Counted from the first letter of the stretch, positions 1-8,406 are shown. The stretch: 28,920 nucleotides of DNA from an uncultured Haloferula sp. (GCA_946481625.1 CAMLOZ010000001.1:1-28920), one strand, 5' to 3'. A program made the numbers and translations. The notes: generated by a model not told the origin, from the letters alone.

Positions 1-1785
1 CATTACCTCGTTCACCAGCTCCGGCGGCCCTGCGATCACGTGCGCTCGCTGCGGGTGCGGGAGAACGCCCGGCACGTGTTGATCGATGCGGCCTCGCAGC
101 GGAATCTGGATTTGATCGATTCGCGGTCCGGGAAGAAGCACACACTGCTCGGTGCGCTCGACCGGACGAAGACGCCGATGGGCGCGCGTTTGCTGCGCGA
201 CTGGATCCTGCATCCGCTGCGCGACCGGGAAGTGCTTTCGGCGCGGCACGACTTCATCGGGGCCTTGGTGGAGCAGCCGTTCATCCTTTCGAAGTGCCGG
301 GAGTCCTTGCAGGGCATCCGCGACATCGAGCGCACGGTCGGGCGTTTGTCGCAGGGGGCGGGGAATGCGCGGGACCTGCAGTCGCTGGCGATCTCGCTCG
401 AGCATATTCCTTCGCTGATCGACGACCTCTCCTGCTTGCCGGTTGGGAAGGCGCCGGAGTCGCTGCAGACTTTCCCGGATCTTGTCGAACTGCTCCAAGC
501 CGCGCTGGCGGAGGAGCCGCCGGCCAACCTCAAGGACGGCGGGATGATCCGCGACGGTCATTCACCGGAGCTGGATGAGCTGCGCTCGCTCTCGCGCGAC
601 GGCAAGTCGTGGATCGCGAAGCTGCAGGAGGACGAGCGGAAGCGCACCGGGATCGATTCGCTGAAGGTGAAGTTCAACAACGTCTTCGGCTACTTCATCG
701 AGATCACTTCGTCGAAACTGGCGAAGGTGCCGGACGACTACACGCGCAAGCAGACGATGGCGAACTGCGAGCGCTACATCACGCCGGCGTTGAAGGAGAT
801 GGAGAACAAGGTGCTGGGTGCGGAGGAACGTGCCAAGCAACTGGAGTACGAGCTTTTCCTGCAATTGCGGCAGCAGGTCTGCACGCGGTTGGAGGCCTTG
901 CAGAAGACAGCGGCGGCGATCGCGGAGATCGACGTGTTGTGTGGCCTGGCGGAGACCGCGCAGCTTCACGGTCATGTGCGGCCGGTGCTCGAGGAATCGC
1001 GCGGCCTCTCGATCGTGAACGGGCGGCATCCGGTGCTGGAGCAGACGCTGGTGGAGGAAAAATTCGTGCCGAACGATACGACTTTCGATCCGGCGGACTC
1101 GCTGTTGCAGATCCTCACCGGGCCGAACATGGCGGGCAAATCGACCTACATCCGGCAGGTCGCCCTGGTCACGCTGATGGCGCAGATCGGGGCCTTCGTG
1201 CCGGCGGAGAGCGCGGTGGTGGGGATGGTGGACCGGATCTTTTGCCGGGTAGGTGCTTCCGATGATCTGTCGCGCGGGCAATCGACCTTCATGGTCGAGA
1301 TGAACGAGACGGCGCTGATCCTGAACCACGCGACGGAGAAGTCGCTGGTGATCCTGGATGAGATCGGGCGCGGCACCGCGACCTTCGACGGGCTTTCCAT
1401 TGCGTGGGCGGTGGCGGAGCACCTGCACGACGTGACGGGGTGCCGGACGCTCTTCGCGACGCACTACCACGAGCTAACCGATCTGGCGAACACGCGGGCG
1501 GCGGTGGCGAATTTCAACGTGGCGGTGCGCGAGTGGAACGACGAGATCATCTTCCTGCGCAAGATCCTGCCGGGTGCGGCGGACAAGAGTTACGGCATCC
1601 AGGTGGCGCGGCTTGCGGGTTTGCCGAAGCCGATCATCGAAAGGGCGAAGGCGATCCTCTCGCATCTGGAGCTTCACTCGACGAAGCCGGATGCGAAGAA
1701 GCAGGGGCCGAAGGCGAAGAACACGCGGCAGCCGACGATGCCCGAGCCGAATCCGCCGCAGATGGATTTGTTCGGGGAGATGTGA
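1..1785 (+). CDS. mutS: DNA mismatch repair protein MutS, 5'-truncated by window edge
   Basis: Mismatch recognition ATPase that starts methyl-independent or MutL-dependent DNA repair. The frame is open from base 1, leaving 594 residues of a family usually near 850-880, so the N-terminal mismatch-binding and connector domains lie outside the window. Visible are the core/lever region (motif ENARHVLIDAASQRNL, then LGALDRTKTPMGARLL), the clamp helices, the P-loop GPNMAGKST at about residues 374-382 of this fragment, the Walker B region LVILDEIGRGTATFDG and the conserved FATHYHEL. The last residues carry QMDLF, which fits the consensus of a sliding-clamp (DnaN) binding peptide, as expected for bacterial MutS1. 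MutS2 is excluded because there is no Smr domain and the lever and P-loop signatures are of MutS1 type. Stop is TGA at 1783-1785. Confidence 0.97.
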   Translation, partial: HYLVHQLRRPCDHVRSLRVRENARHVLIDAASQRNLDLIDSRSGKKHTLLGALDRTKTPMGARLLRDWILHPLRDREVLSARHDFIGALVEQPFILSKCRESLQGIRDIERTVGRLSQGAGNARDLQSLAISLEHIPSLIDDLSCLPVGKAPESLQTFPDLVELLQAALAEEPPANLKDGGMIRDGHSPELDELRSLSRDGKSWIAKLQEDERKRTGIDSLKVKFNNVFGYFIEITSSKLAKVPDDYTRKQTMANCERYITPALKEMENKVLGAEERAKQLEYELFLQLRQQVCTRLEALQKTAAAIAEIDVLCGLAETAQLHGHVRPVLEESRGLSIVNGRHPVLEQTLVEEKFVPNDTTFDPADSLLQILTGPNMAGKSTYIRQVALVTLMAQIGAFVPAESAVVGMVDRIFCRVGASDDLSRGQSTFMVEMNETALILNHATEKSLVILDEIGRGTATFDGLSIAWAVAEHLHDVTGCRTLFATHYHELTDLANTRAAVANFNVAVREWNDEIIFLRKILPGAADKSYGIQVARLAGLPKPIIERAKAILSHLELHSTKPDAKKQGPKAKNTRQPTMPEPNPPQMDLFGEM

Positions 1786-1902
1786 GGGGGACGAGTTTGC
1801 TGGTTTTCGGTAAAGGCAGGTGAGGCAGGTGCCGGGTGGGCAGTGAGCGGGAAAGATGATGGATTCTGAACTATACCGCGTGCTGAGGCTGTTTGTTGGA
1901 TC

Positions 1903-1930
1903 TCACCGGCGGGACGCCGGCGCTCCTTGA
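1903..1930 (+). repeat. 28-bp intergenic palindromic repeat, family A, copy 1
   Basis: A 28-bp unit containing the hairpin CCGGCG-GGA-CGCCGG followed by CGCTCCTTGA. The same 28 bases occur on the opposite strand at 24937-24964. Both copies sit beside the end of a gene (here 10 bases before the bioA stop codon and downstream of mutS). The rest of 1786-1940 between the convergent mutS and bioA genes holds nothing else recognisable and no T-tract terminator. Confidence 0.85.
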
Positions 1931-1940
1931 ATGGGGCGGA

Positions 1941-3191
1941 TCATTCCAGGCTTCTTCCAAGAGCTGCCACTGCCATCCCGATATCCCTCTCCGTCGCGCA
2001 CAGGGGAAGCATCAATACCACCGTATCACGGATGGGGCGGGTGAGGAGGCCGTGCTCGCGCATGGCGAGGCAGGCGCTTGTTCCATGGCCGTGCTGCAGT
2101 TCGATGCCCGCGATGAAGCCGCATTGGCGGACTTCCTTGACGAGGGGGCTGTCGAGGTTTGCGAGGAGTTGCGCGAGGAGGCGGATCTTGGGCTGCAGGG
2201 CCTCGAGGGTCATCTCCGCTTCGAAAAGGTCGAGGCTGGCGAGGGCGACTGCGCAGCCGAGGGGATTCGCGGTGTAACTATGTCCGTAGTAGAAGGCGTT
2301 CTCCGGCGGGCCGAGGAAGGCTTCGTAAACGGCGGCGGTGGTGAGGGTGGCGGCCATGGGCATGTAACCGCCGGTGAGACCTTTGGCGAGGCAGAGGAAG
2401 TCGGGGGTGACGTCCTCATGCTGGCAGGCGAACATTTTTCCGGTGCGGCCGAAGCCGGTCATGACTTCATCGAGGATCAGGTGGACCTCGTGGGCATCGC
2501 ACCAAGCGCGGAGTTCGCGGAGCATGCCGGCGGGCCACGGGCGCATTTCATTCACGCCTTGGATCAGGGGCTCGATGACGACGGCGCAGGCCTGGCGGAC
2601 TGCATCGCCGGGAAGGTTCCGCAGCGCTTCCATGCCGCTGACGAAGGTGACCGGGGTGCCGTGCTTGCGGAAGCGATCATGGAAACGCGAGACCCCGCCG
2701 AGCGAGGCGGCGCCCATGGTGTCGCCGTGGTAGGCCTGCTCGAAGGCGATGAAGCCGGTGCGCTCCGGCTCATCGGTCTGCTGGCGAAACTGGATCGCCA
2801 TCTTCATGGCACATTCGATCGCGGTGGAGCCGTCGTCGGAGAAGAAGACGCGTTCGAGAGTGCCCGTGGGGAAGAACGAGCAAAGCCGTTCGGCGAGTTC
2901 GCTGGCGCGCGGGTTTGCGAAGCCGAGGTAGGAGGTGTGGGCCACCTCGCGGAGCTGGCGGGTGATTGCTTCGTTCAGGGCCGGGTGGTTGTGGCCGTGG
3001 ATGTTGGTCCAGATGGAGGAGTTGCCATCGAGATACTTCCGGCCCTCCGAATCCCAAAGCCACGCGCCTTCGCCGCGGACGAGGACCAGGGGTTCGCCTT
3101 CAACCCATTGGTCCTGAGGGGTGAAGGGGTGCCAGCAGTGGGCCTTGTCGGCTTCGATCCAGCGTCGCGTTTCGTCGCGCATCGGGATCAT
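1941..3191 (-). CDS. bioA: Adenosylmethionine-8-amino-7-oxononanoate aminotransferase (biotin synthesis)
   Basis: PLP enzyme that transfers the amino group of S-adenosylmethionine to KAPA to make DAPA, the antepenultimate step of biotin synthesis; cytosolic. Length is 416 residues from ATG 3191 (a second ATG at 3182 gives 413), matching the family at about 420-430. Diagnostic sequence: HCWHPFTPQDQW at 18-29, the substrate-pocket region DGNSSIWTNIHGHNHP, the cofactor aspartate in DEVMTGFGRTG (D241), and the Schiff-base lysine K270 in LAKGLTGGYMP. The open frame extends to 3425, but that extra N-terminus is low-complexity and unlike BioA, so the downstream ATG is preferred; no clear Shine-Dalgarno is seen. 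It stands alone, with no other bio genes in the window. Convergent with mutS. Confidence 0.95.
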   Translation of the reverse strand: MIPMRDETRRWIEADKAHCWHPFTPQDQWVEGEPLVLVRGEGAWLWDSEGRKYLDGNSSIWTNIHGHNHPALNEAITRQLREVAHTSYLGFANPRASELAERLCSFFPTGTLERVFFSDDGSTAIECAMKMAIQFRQQTDEPERTGFIAFEQAYHGDTMGAASLGGVSRFHDRFRKHGTPVTFVSGMEALRNLPGDAVRQACAVVIEPLIQGVNEMRPWPAGMLRELRAWCDAHEVHLILDEVMTGFGRTGKMFACQHEDVTPDFLCLAKGLTGGYMPMAATLTTAAVYEAFLGPPENAFYYGHSYTANPLGCAVALASLDLFEAEMTLEALQPKIRLLAQLLANLDSPLVKEVRQCGFIAGIELQHGHGTSACLAMREHGLLTRPIRDTVVLMLPLCATERDIGMAVAALGRSLE

Positions 3192-3286
3192 TCTTGCGGG
3201 TGATCGCGCGGCTGGAAACGGCGAAGTTCGCGACCCTACGCGATCAGGGAATGTTGGATCCGCAAAATCCGTGCGAACCTGCCCTC

Positions 3287-3300
3287 GTTCCCAAGGGAAC
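3287..3300. promoter_or_regulatory. 14-bp perfect palindrome upstream of bioA (candidate operator)
   Basis: GTTCCCAAGGGAAC is exactly self-complementary and lies about 96 bases upstream of the bioA ATG. A regulator site for bioA is possible because this gene stands alone and would need its own control. The window gives no regulator to match, and the site does not obviously match the BirA or BioQ boxes I know. The call rests on symmetry and position only. Confidence 0.3.
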
Positions 3301-3327
3301 AAAACCTGACGAACGATCTCCCTCTCC

Positions 3328-3391
3328 GCGGGCGATCGGCAGCTCCGGGGAAGGCGACCCCCGGTGATCCGCCGATCGCCCGCTGTTTTTT
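3328..3391 (+). terminator. Compound hairpin with T6 tail between bioA and the ABC operon
   Basis: A perfect 13-bp inverted repeat (3328-3340 with 3371-3383, sequence GCGGGCGATCGGC and its complement) encloses a smaller stem CCGGGG/CCCCGG (3345-3350 with 3358-3363). On the plus strand it is followed by TG and six T (3386-3391), the form of an intrinsic terminator. Both flanking genes run on the minus strand, so the T-tract faces the wrong way for the permease gene ending at 3525; it might block antisense transcription or form part of the bioA leader. Confidence 0.5.
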
Positions 3392-3477
3392 GCCCTGAGT
3401 CAGATTCGAAGGCACCAGGATTCAACCGCAGATGGACGGGATGGACGCAGATGGGGAAGGCCGGTCCGCGGGTTTTT

Positions 3478-3506
3478 GGGACCAGGATGGACAGGATGAA
3501 TGGGAT
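3478..3506 (+). repeat. Degenerate GGATGGA-type intergenic repeat, family B, copy 1
   Basis: GGGACC-GGATGGA-AGGATG-type unit, matching 25 of 29 positions with 9501-9529. It is preceded at 3421-3455 by a related purine-rich stretch of the form AACCGCAGATGGACG...GATGGACGCAGATGG. It lies directly downstream of the ABC permease gene (stop at 3525, minus strand). The stretch 3192-3524 as a whole has no convincing gene: it holds the palindrome at 3287, the compound hairpin at 3328-3391 and this repeat. Confidence 0.6.
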
Positions 3507-3524
3507 GGGGAAAGGGATGGGATC

Positions 3525-4373
3525 TCAGGTCTTGAAGTCCCGGAGGCGGAAGGCGGTGAAGCCGATCAGGAAGAGGGTCGCGTTCAGGCCGAAGAGGAAG
3601 GCGTAGGAGCCGGCGAGCTTGGGCCAGGAGATGGTGTTCTCCAGGAGGTAGATCCAGTTGCTCATGCGCCAGGTGACGAAGTACTGTTCGTAGGGTTTGA
3701 AGAAGGGAAACTCCTGCAGGACCAGATCGACGAAGAGGATACTGAGGGCGATGATGGTCGCTGCCGCGGGCTTCATCTTGAAGCAGGAGAACATGAAGGC
3801 GATCGAGGACAGGGTGATCATGCTGATGCCGATGCCCAGCGCGGCCATGCTTATGCGGCCCATTCCCTCGCTCCAGGTGGCGAAGGCTGAAAAGACCTTC
3901 ATCTTGTAGTTCCACACGAAGAGCCCGCCATCGAAACCCAAGGCGGCGACGGACATCAGGTAGCCGGTCACGCCGACGAAGATCACGAAGGTGACGGTGT
4001 AGATCGAGACCGCCGCATACTTGAGCAGCAGGATGCGCAGGCGGGACACGGGCCGGGCGAGGACGAGCCGCAGGTTCCCATCCTCGGATTCCTTCGCCAC
4101 GATGTCCCCGGCCACGAGGGCGAAGTAGATCGAGCCGAGCAGGAACATGGAGAATCCCATCACCCAGTAGGTCACCGTCAGCGAGCTGTAGTAGCTGTCG
4201 AAGCCGAGGCCGTTGGTCTCGATGAGATCGCGCATGCTCTTCTGGCTGCGCGGCAGCTTGAAGACGGCCAGGATGATCGCCTCCATCACGAGGAAGACCG
4301 CGTAGCCCAGGTAGGTGCGGCGGCGGCCGAAGAGCTTGCGGAGTTCGCCGCGCAGTTGGCTGAGGAAGTTCAT
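3525..4373 (-). CDS. ABC-2 type transporter permease
   Basis: Integral membrane subunit of an ABC exporter, 282 residues. The N-terminus (FLSQLRGELRKLFGRRRTY) is the usual cytosolic amphipathic start of ABC-2 permeases, followed by about six hydrophobic segments (roughly 22-42, 75-95, 120-142, 175-200, 205-225 and a last one near 255-275). The ATG overlaps the stop of the upstream ATPase gene as ATGA (4370-4373), so translation is very likely coupled. The substrate cannot be read from sequence; NatB-, antibiotic- or gliding-type exporters are all built this way. It is the last gene of a four-gene minus-strand operon. Confidence 0.88.
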   Translation of the reverse strand: MNFLSQLRGELRKLFGRRRTYLGYAVFLVMEAIILAVFKLPRSQKSMRDLIETNGLGFDSYYSSLTVTYWVMGFSMFLLGSIYFALVAGDIVAKESEDGNLRLVLARPVSRLRILLLKYAAVSIYTVTFVIFVGVTGYLMSVAALGFDGGLFVWNYKMKVFSAFATWSEGMGRISMAALGIGISMITLSSIAFMFSCFKMKPAAATIIALSILFVDLVLQEFPFFKPYEQYFVTWRMSNWIYLLENTISWPKLAGSYAFLFGLNATLFLIGFTAFRLRDFKT

Positions 4374-5290
4374 GCGGCGGGGATGAAGGGGAGCGCTTGT
4401 TCCTTGGAAGGCTTCGAGGTGATCTCCAGGTAGAGGTCTTCCAGCGACCGCCTCACCGGCGCGAAGGCCGATACCCGGATGCCGCTGCCCACCAGTGCGG
4501 CCACCATGATCGCGGGCTCCAGTTCCGGCGGCAGCGCGACCTTGCCGGGGCCGAGGATTTGGACGCCGTTCAGTTCAAGGAAGCGGGCGGCACGGTCCCA
4601 AGGTTCGAGGTCCACTTCGTAGATCGGGGCTTCCTCCTGGAGGGATTTTAGCGAGCCTTCGTGGACGAGCCGCCCTTCCCGCAGGATCGTCACCCGGTCG
4701 CACATCTGCTCGACCTCTGCCAGCAGGTGAGAGTTGAAGAGCACGGTGGTCCCGCGTTCGTCGCGCAGGCCGAGGATGAAATCCCGGAACCACTTGATGC
4801 CCTCGGGGTCCAGGCCGTCGGTTGGCTCGTCGAGGAGGAGGATTTTCGGCTCGGGAATCAGCGCCTGTGCGAGTGCCAACCGTTGCCGCATGCCGTGCGA
4901 ATAGGAGCCGACCTTGTGCCGGATGCGGTCGGAGAGGCCGACCCTTTCGACCACGTCCCTTGCCGTCGTGGCATTGAAGCGTCCGGAGTAGCCCGCGAGG
5001 ATCTTCAAATTATCCCAGCCGCTGAGATACTCGTAGAAAGCCGGGCTTTCGAAGATCGCCCCCACTTGCCGGAGGGCGGCGGAGTGATCGTTCTGCACCG
5101 AAATGCCGCCGATCCACGCCTCGCCCTGATCCGGCTCGACCATGCCGAGGATGATGCCAAGCGTGGTGCTCTTGCCCGCGCCGTTGTGGCCGAGGAGGCC
5201 GTGGATCTCGCCACGCTCGACCTGGAAGGAAACGTCCTGAAGGGCGGGCCTGCCGCCGAAGGATTTGTGGAGGCCGGAGACGCGGAGCAT
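4370..5290 (-). CDS. ABC transporter ATP-binding protein
   Basis: Nucleotide-binding subunit that powers the permease encoded downstream, 306 residues. P-loop GHNGAGKST at 34-42, signature SHGMRQR at 131-137, Walker B LLLDEP at about 151-156 followed by TDGLDPEG, and an H-loop histidine in the segment LFNSHLLAEVEQM. The C-terminal 80 or so residues after the ATPase core are the DUF4162-like tail typical of NatA/BcrA-type exporters. Four-base ATGA overlap with the permease, and only four bases separate its ATG from the stop of the pseudopilin gene upstream. This supports one transcript for pilin-like protein and exporter. Confidence 0.93.
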   Translation of the reverse strand: MLRVSGLHKSFGGRPALQDVSFQVERGEIHGLLGHNGAGKSTTLGIILGMVEPDQGEAWIGGISVQNDHSAALRQVGAIFESPAFYEYLSGWDNLKILAGYSGRFNATTARDVVERVGLSDRIRHKVGSYSHGMRQRLALAQALIPEPKILLLDEPTDGLDPEGIKWFRDFILGLRDERGTTVLFNSHLLAEVEQMCDRVTILREGRLVHEGSLKSLQEEAPIYEVDLEPWDRAARFLELNGVQILGPGKVALPPELEPAIMVAALVGSGIRVSAFAPVRRSLEDLYLEITSKPSKEQALPFIPAA

Positions 5291-5294
5291 GGGT

Positions 5295-5810
5295 CTAACG
5301 GTTGACGCCGAATTGGACTTTGCTGGAGGCGGAAAGGTCCGCGTAGAGGAAGTTCACGCCACTCTCGCCCGGGTGCCATGCCTCCTTGTCGGTGACCAAG
5401 GGGATACGTTGGTCGATGCCGGTCTTTCCGAAGAACTCCAGGCTGCGACGGTTGCGGCCGCTCTGCGTGCTATTCCAGAGGTAGCTGCATCCGGACTTCT
5501 CGAAGACCTCGTGATCGGCGGGGCAGTGGAAGACTTCGGGATTCGGCAAGTAGCTCGCGAGTTCCGTTTCGAGGACGGGCGTATCCTCGGCCTTCGACTT
5601 CCGTCCAGCGGCGATGGCGGGCATGGTTTGGGCGTTGTCCTGCAGGTAGCTCTCCAGCGCCACGCCGATCTGGCGGAGATTCGACAAGCAGGCGGCGCTG
5701 CGGGAGCGGGCGAGGATGGAGCGGCCGATGGGGAAGGCGATGGCGGCCAGTGCCGCCACGATCAGCAGCACCACCAGCAATTCCGTGAGGGTGAAGCCAT
5801 TCGGTTTCAT
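5295..5810 (-). CDS. Type II secretion/pilin-like prepilin protein
   Basis: 171 residues with a class III signal: short basic leader MKPNG, then FTLTELLVV and a hydrophobic helix to about residue 30. Prepilin peptidase would cut after G5. The remainder is a small globular domain with SNLRQIGVALESYLQDN near 42-58 and ...NFLYADLSA... near the end, the arrangement of the many prepilin-type N-terminal cleavage/methylation proteins (DUF1559/GspH-like) found in Verrucomicrobia and Planctomycetes. Start codon overlaps the stop of the gene upstream (ATGA, 5807-5810). The C-terminal segment resembles the display-loop end (FLYADLS) of that family. Its partnership with an ABC exporter is unusual. Confidence 0.88.
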   Translation of the reverse strand: MKPNGFTLTELLVVLLIVAALAAIAFPIGRSILARSRSAACLSNLRQIGVALESYLQDNAQTMPAIAAGRKSKAEDTPVLETELASYLPNPEVFHCPADHEVFEKSGCSYLWNSTQSGRNRRSLEFFGKTGIDQRIPLVTDKEAWHPGESGVNFLYADLSASSKVQFGVNR

Positions 5811-6439
5811 CGCGATCCCGGTCCGAATTCCTGACCGCGCAGGCCTTGCATGACTTCGTTCATCGATTCCATCAGCGGCGCGAGGTCGAGCTTGGTGTCG
5901 GCGCTGGCTTTTTCGAAGTAGGCTCGCATGCCTTCCGAGGTGATGGTTTCGAGCAACTCTTGTCCGAGCTCTTGGGCGCGAGCCATGTCCTCGCCGGTCT
6001 TGCCGCTTTCGATCTCGCGGAGGCCCCGCTCGACGAATTCCTTCCGCTTTTCCGGCGGAAGCTGATCGATCGCCTCCATGAATTTTCCCATCGACTCGCG
6101 GACGGTAAGGTCGATGAAGAGCTTCTTCTCGGAGGGGCTCAAGCGGCGGAAGAGGCGCTCGGTGGCGCGGTCCTCGCGGTTTTTCTCGCGCTCGGCGAAG
6201 TCGAGGCGGTTCACGAGGCCGGCGATCCCGCGGAGCTTCCCGTCGCGTTGCTTGGCCTTGGCGGCATCGGGGGGCGAGGTTTGGGCGGACCAGTCCTCGA
6301 AGGCGGCTTCATTCACCGCCGCGGTGACCTTGGACGCCGTGACTTGCTTGGAAGCCGCGAAGGCGCGTACCGCTGTGACCGCGCCCCAAAGCAGGAGGAG
6401 GGCGACGGCGGCTTGGAGGAGGACTCTTTTCCGGCGCAT
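5807..6439 (-). CDS. Membrane-anchored helical protein of unknown function, first gene of the ABC/pilin operon
   Basis: 210 residues, no family recognised. Residues 1-5 are basic (MRRKR), 6-28 form one hydrophobic segment ending in AVRAFAASK, so it is either a signal anchor or a cleaved signal peptide. The rest is highly charged and helical, with LSPSEKKLFIDLTVRESMGKF and LPPEKRKEFVERGLREIE resembling the helical repeats of proteins counting SerPro-Glu turns. It probably sits outside the membrane. It opens the operon 6439-3525 and is translationally coupled to the pseudopilin. No Cys or metal motif is evident. Confidence 0.75.
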   Translation of the reverse strand: MRRKRVLLQAAVALLLLWGAVTAVRAFAASKQVTASKVTAAVNEAAFEDWSAQTSPPDAAKAKQRDGKLRGIAGLVNRLDFAEREKNREDRATERLFRRLSPSEKKLFIDLTVRESMGKFMEAIDQLPPEKRKEFVERGLREIESGKTGEDMARAQELGQELLETITSEGMRAYFEKASADTKLDLAPLMESMNEVMQGLRGQEFGPGSR

Positions 6440-6626
6440 GGAACGAAGCCGAAAATAGGCGCGATTCTAACATGCGCAAGGGCGGGGGTGGTTTGGGAAG
6501 GCCTTGCAGGCGACGAGTTCATCGCGGGAGAGAATCACGTCGGGAGAGAGCGGACCTACGCAATATCCGGGATGCGGAGACGTCCACGGCCGCAACCTCT
6601 GCGAGGTAGGTGAACTTGACGGCACC

Positions 6627-6686
6627 ACCCGGGGTAGCTCGGTTCCCTCGCAACCCCGGGCTTTGGGGCGCAATCCCTTCGGGATA
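6627..6686. repeat. Intergenic GC-rich hairpin repeat, family C (short or diverged copy)
   Basis: Contains ACCCGGGG..., CCCCGGGCTTTGGGG and ATCCCTTCGGGAT (6673-6685), a string of short hairpins with TTC loops. The layout is similar to 25673-25758 and to 10039-10129. The whole gap 6440-6723 between the operon start and the Sua5 stop has no gene I can support. Confidence 0.5.
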
Positions 6687-6723
6687 GTCGAAGAGGCGGT
6701 GCCAGCGCACCTAGCGGGCGGCA

Positions 6724-7755
6724 TTAACGCGGGGCGGAGGCGCGGCGGAGGCGGTCCATGATGGCGACGCCGAGGCCGGTTTCGCTGACCGGCTCGGCGA
6801 CGATGGCGTCCAGGCCGCGTTCGTCGAGGACGCGCATCACGTGGAAAAGCCGGACGGCGGCTTCCATCAGCTTCCCGCTGCCAGGGCTGAGTTCTTCGAC
6901 GGTTTCCCACTCGTGGAGGTCGAGGTAGCCGGCCTTCGGGTCGCCGCGGTAGCTCAAGAGTCCGTATTTCTTGTCCGGCTCGGGATGGAAGTCCTCCGGT
7001 TTGTCGAACATCAGCAGCGGCGTCCGGGGGGCGTAGTGGCTCTCCAGTTGGCCCGGGGCGTCCGGGCGGTCGGTGACCTTCTTTTCGATCACGACCTTGC
7101 CGAATTTCTGCAGCTCTTCCTTTGTGACCGGGCCCGCGCGCAGCACCCGGATCAGGGGCTTCTGGTCGCCGCCGCGCTTCTCGATGGTGATGATGGTGCT
7201 TTCCAGCCCTTCGCGGCAGGCGCCGCCATCGATGACCAAGGGGATCCGGCCTTCGAGTTCCTTCATCACGGCGCTGGCGGAAGTCGGGGAAATCCGGCCG
7301 AAGCGGTTCGCGCTGGGGGCGGCGATGGGGCGGCCGAGGGTCTTGCCGATATTCCGGAAGATCACGTTGCCGCTCTGGCGCACCGCCACGGTCGGCAACC
7401 CGCTGGTGACGATGTCCGGGACCTTCGCGGTCTTCGGCAGGACGATCGTCAGCGGTCCCGGCCAGAAAGCCCCGGCGAGGCTTTTCACCGTGCCGGCGAT
7501 GTCCTCCGGCAGATCCGCCACCTCGGCCAGTTCCTTGAAGGACGCGATGTGGACGATCAGCGGGTCGAAGGCCGGGCGCTCCTTGGCAGCGAAGACCTTG
7601 GCCACGGCCTCGGCATTGAAGGCATCCGCGGCCAGTCCGTAGACGGTCTCCGTCGGTACGGCCACGATTTCGCCCTTGGCCAGCAAGGCGGCAGCCTCGC
7701 GGACGGCGGTTTTCATGTCGTCTTCGTCGGCGGAAATGAGGCGGGTCTCGGACAC
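6724..7755 (-). CDS. L-threonylcarbamoyladenylate synthase, long (Sua5) form
   Basis: Makes threonylcarbamoyl-AMP from threonine, bicarbonate and ATP, the first step of t6A37 modification of ANN-decoding tRNAs. 343 residues, so the long Sua5 form (YrdC domain plus C-terminal Sua5 domain), not the roughly 190-residue TsaC. YrdC hallmarks: GEIVAVPTETVYGLAADA near 28-45, KERPAFDPLIVHI (KxRP motif), and SANRFGRISPT. The linker to the second domain includes PGQLESHYAPRTPLLMF, the well-conserved Sua5 hinge. Start taken at GTG 7755; ATG 7716 (residue 14) would also leave the YrdC domain intact. TsaB, which acts later in the pathway, is encoded 3.7 kb away. Confidence 0.94.
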   Translation of the reverse strand: MSETRLISADEDDMKTAVREAAALLAKGEIVAVPTETVYGLAADAFNAEAVAKVFAAKERPAFDPLIVHIASFKELAEVADLPEDIAGTVKSLAGAFWPGPLTIVLPKTAKVPDIVTSGLPTVAVRQSGNVIFRNIGKTLGRPIAAPSANRFGRISPTSASAVMKELEGRIPLVIDGGACREGLESTIITIEKRGGDQKPLIRVLRAGPVTKEELQKFGKVVIEKKVTDRPDAPGQLESHYAPRTPLLMFDKPEDFHPEPDKKYGLLSYRGDPKAGYLDLHEWETVEELSPGSGKLMEAAVRLFHVMRVLDERGLDAIVAEPVSETGLGVAIMDRLRRASAPR

Positions 7756-7854
7756 GCCGGGAGTTTGGCGGCGCGGGGCGGACGGGGCCAGCCCGTATTT
7801 ACATTTGCATACTTGGCACTTCCCGCCGGGATGTCTCCCGATTACAATTTCGGC

Positions 7855-8406
7855 ATGAGCCCTATCGAAGACCTACCGAAGAACATCGTTCTCGTGGGCC
7901 TCATGGGCTGCGGGAAATCGACGGTGGGCCGCAAGCTGCAGGCCATGCTCGGCTACCCGCTGATCGATACCGACCATTTGATCGAGGAAAAGGCGGGGCT
8001 CTCGATCACCGAGATTTTCGCCCGCCGCGGCGAACCGGCCTTCCGCGAGCTGGAAAGCGCGGTATTGAACGAACTTTCGGCTCCGGGAACGCCGCGCCGG
8101 ATCATCGCCACCGGCGGCGGCATCGTGGGGCGGAAGGCGAACCGCCGCCTGCTTTCCAAGCTCGGCTACGTGGTCTGGCTCCAGGCGCCCGTGGACGTGA
8201 TCCTCCAGCGCACCGGCCGAAACCGCGACCGTCCGCTGCTCCAGACCGAGAATCCGCGAGAGAGGATCGAGAAGCTCCTGATCGAGAGGAGCCCGCTCTA
8301 CCACGAGATCGCCGATCTCGAGCTGGAGACCTCGGGGCTGGAGACCGAGGAGATCGCCTGCGGGATTCTGGAAAGCGCCCGGTATCACTTCGCGGCGAAG
8401 CCCTGA
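7855..8406 (+). CDS. aroK: Shikimate kinase
   Basis: Phosphorylates shikimate at O3, fifth step of the chorismate pathway; cytosolic P-loop kinase. 183 residues from ATG 7855. P-loop GLMGCGKST at 15-23, substrate aspartate in LIDTDH (D38/D40), shikimate-binding arginine R64 in FRELE, and glycines GGG at 87-89. The lid arginine is in the DRPLL segment. An in-frame ATG at 7831 would add eight residues (MSPDYNFG), and neither start has a clear ribosome site. The open frame continues far upstream as the shadow of the divergent Sua5 gene, so the start must lie here. Divergent from Sua5 with about 100 bases between them. Confidence 0.95.
   Translation: MSPIEDLPKNIVLVGLMGCGKSTVGRKLQAMLGYPLIDTDHLIEEKAGLSITEIFARRGEPAFRELESAVLNELSAPGTPRRIIATGGGIVGRKANRRLLSKLGYVVWLQAPVDVILQRTGRNRDRPLLQTENPRERIEKLLIERSPLYHEIADLELETSGLETEEIACGILESARYHFAAKP

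Noticed and set aside
1893..3203. Long plus-strand open frame of 436 codons
   Set aside because: It is the antisense shadow of bioA; composition and lack of motifs give it no support.
3287..3300. Palindrome as a LexA box
   Set aside because: GTTC and GAAC are separated by six bases rather than four, and bioA is not an SOS gene.
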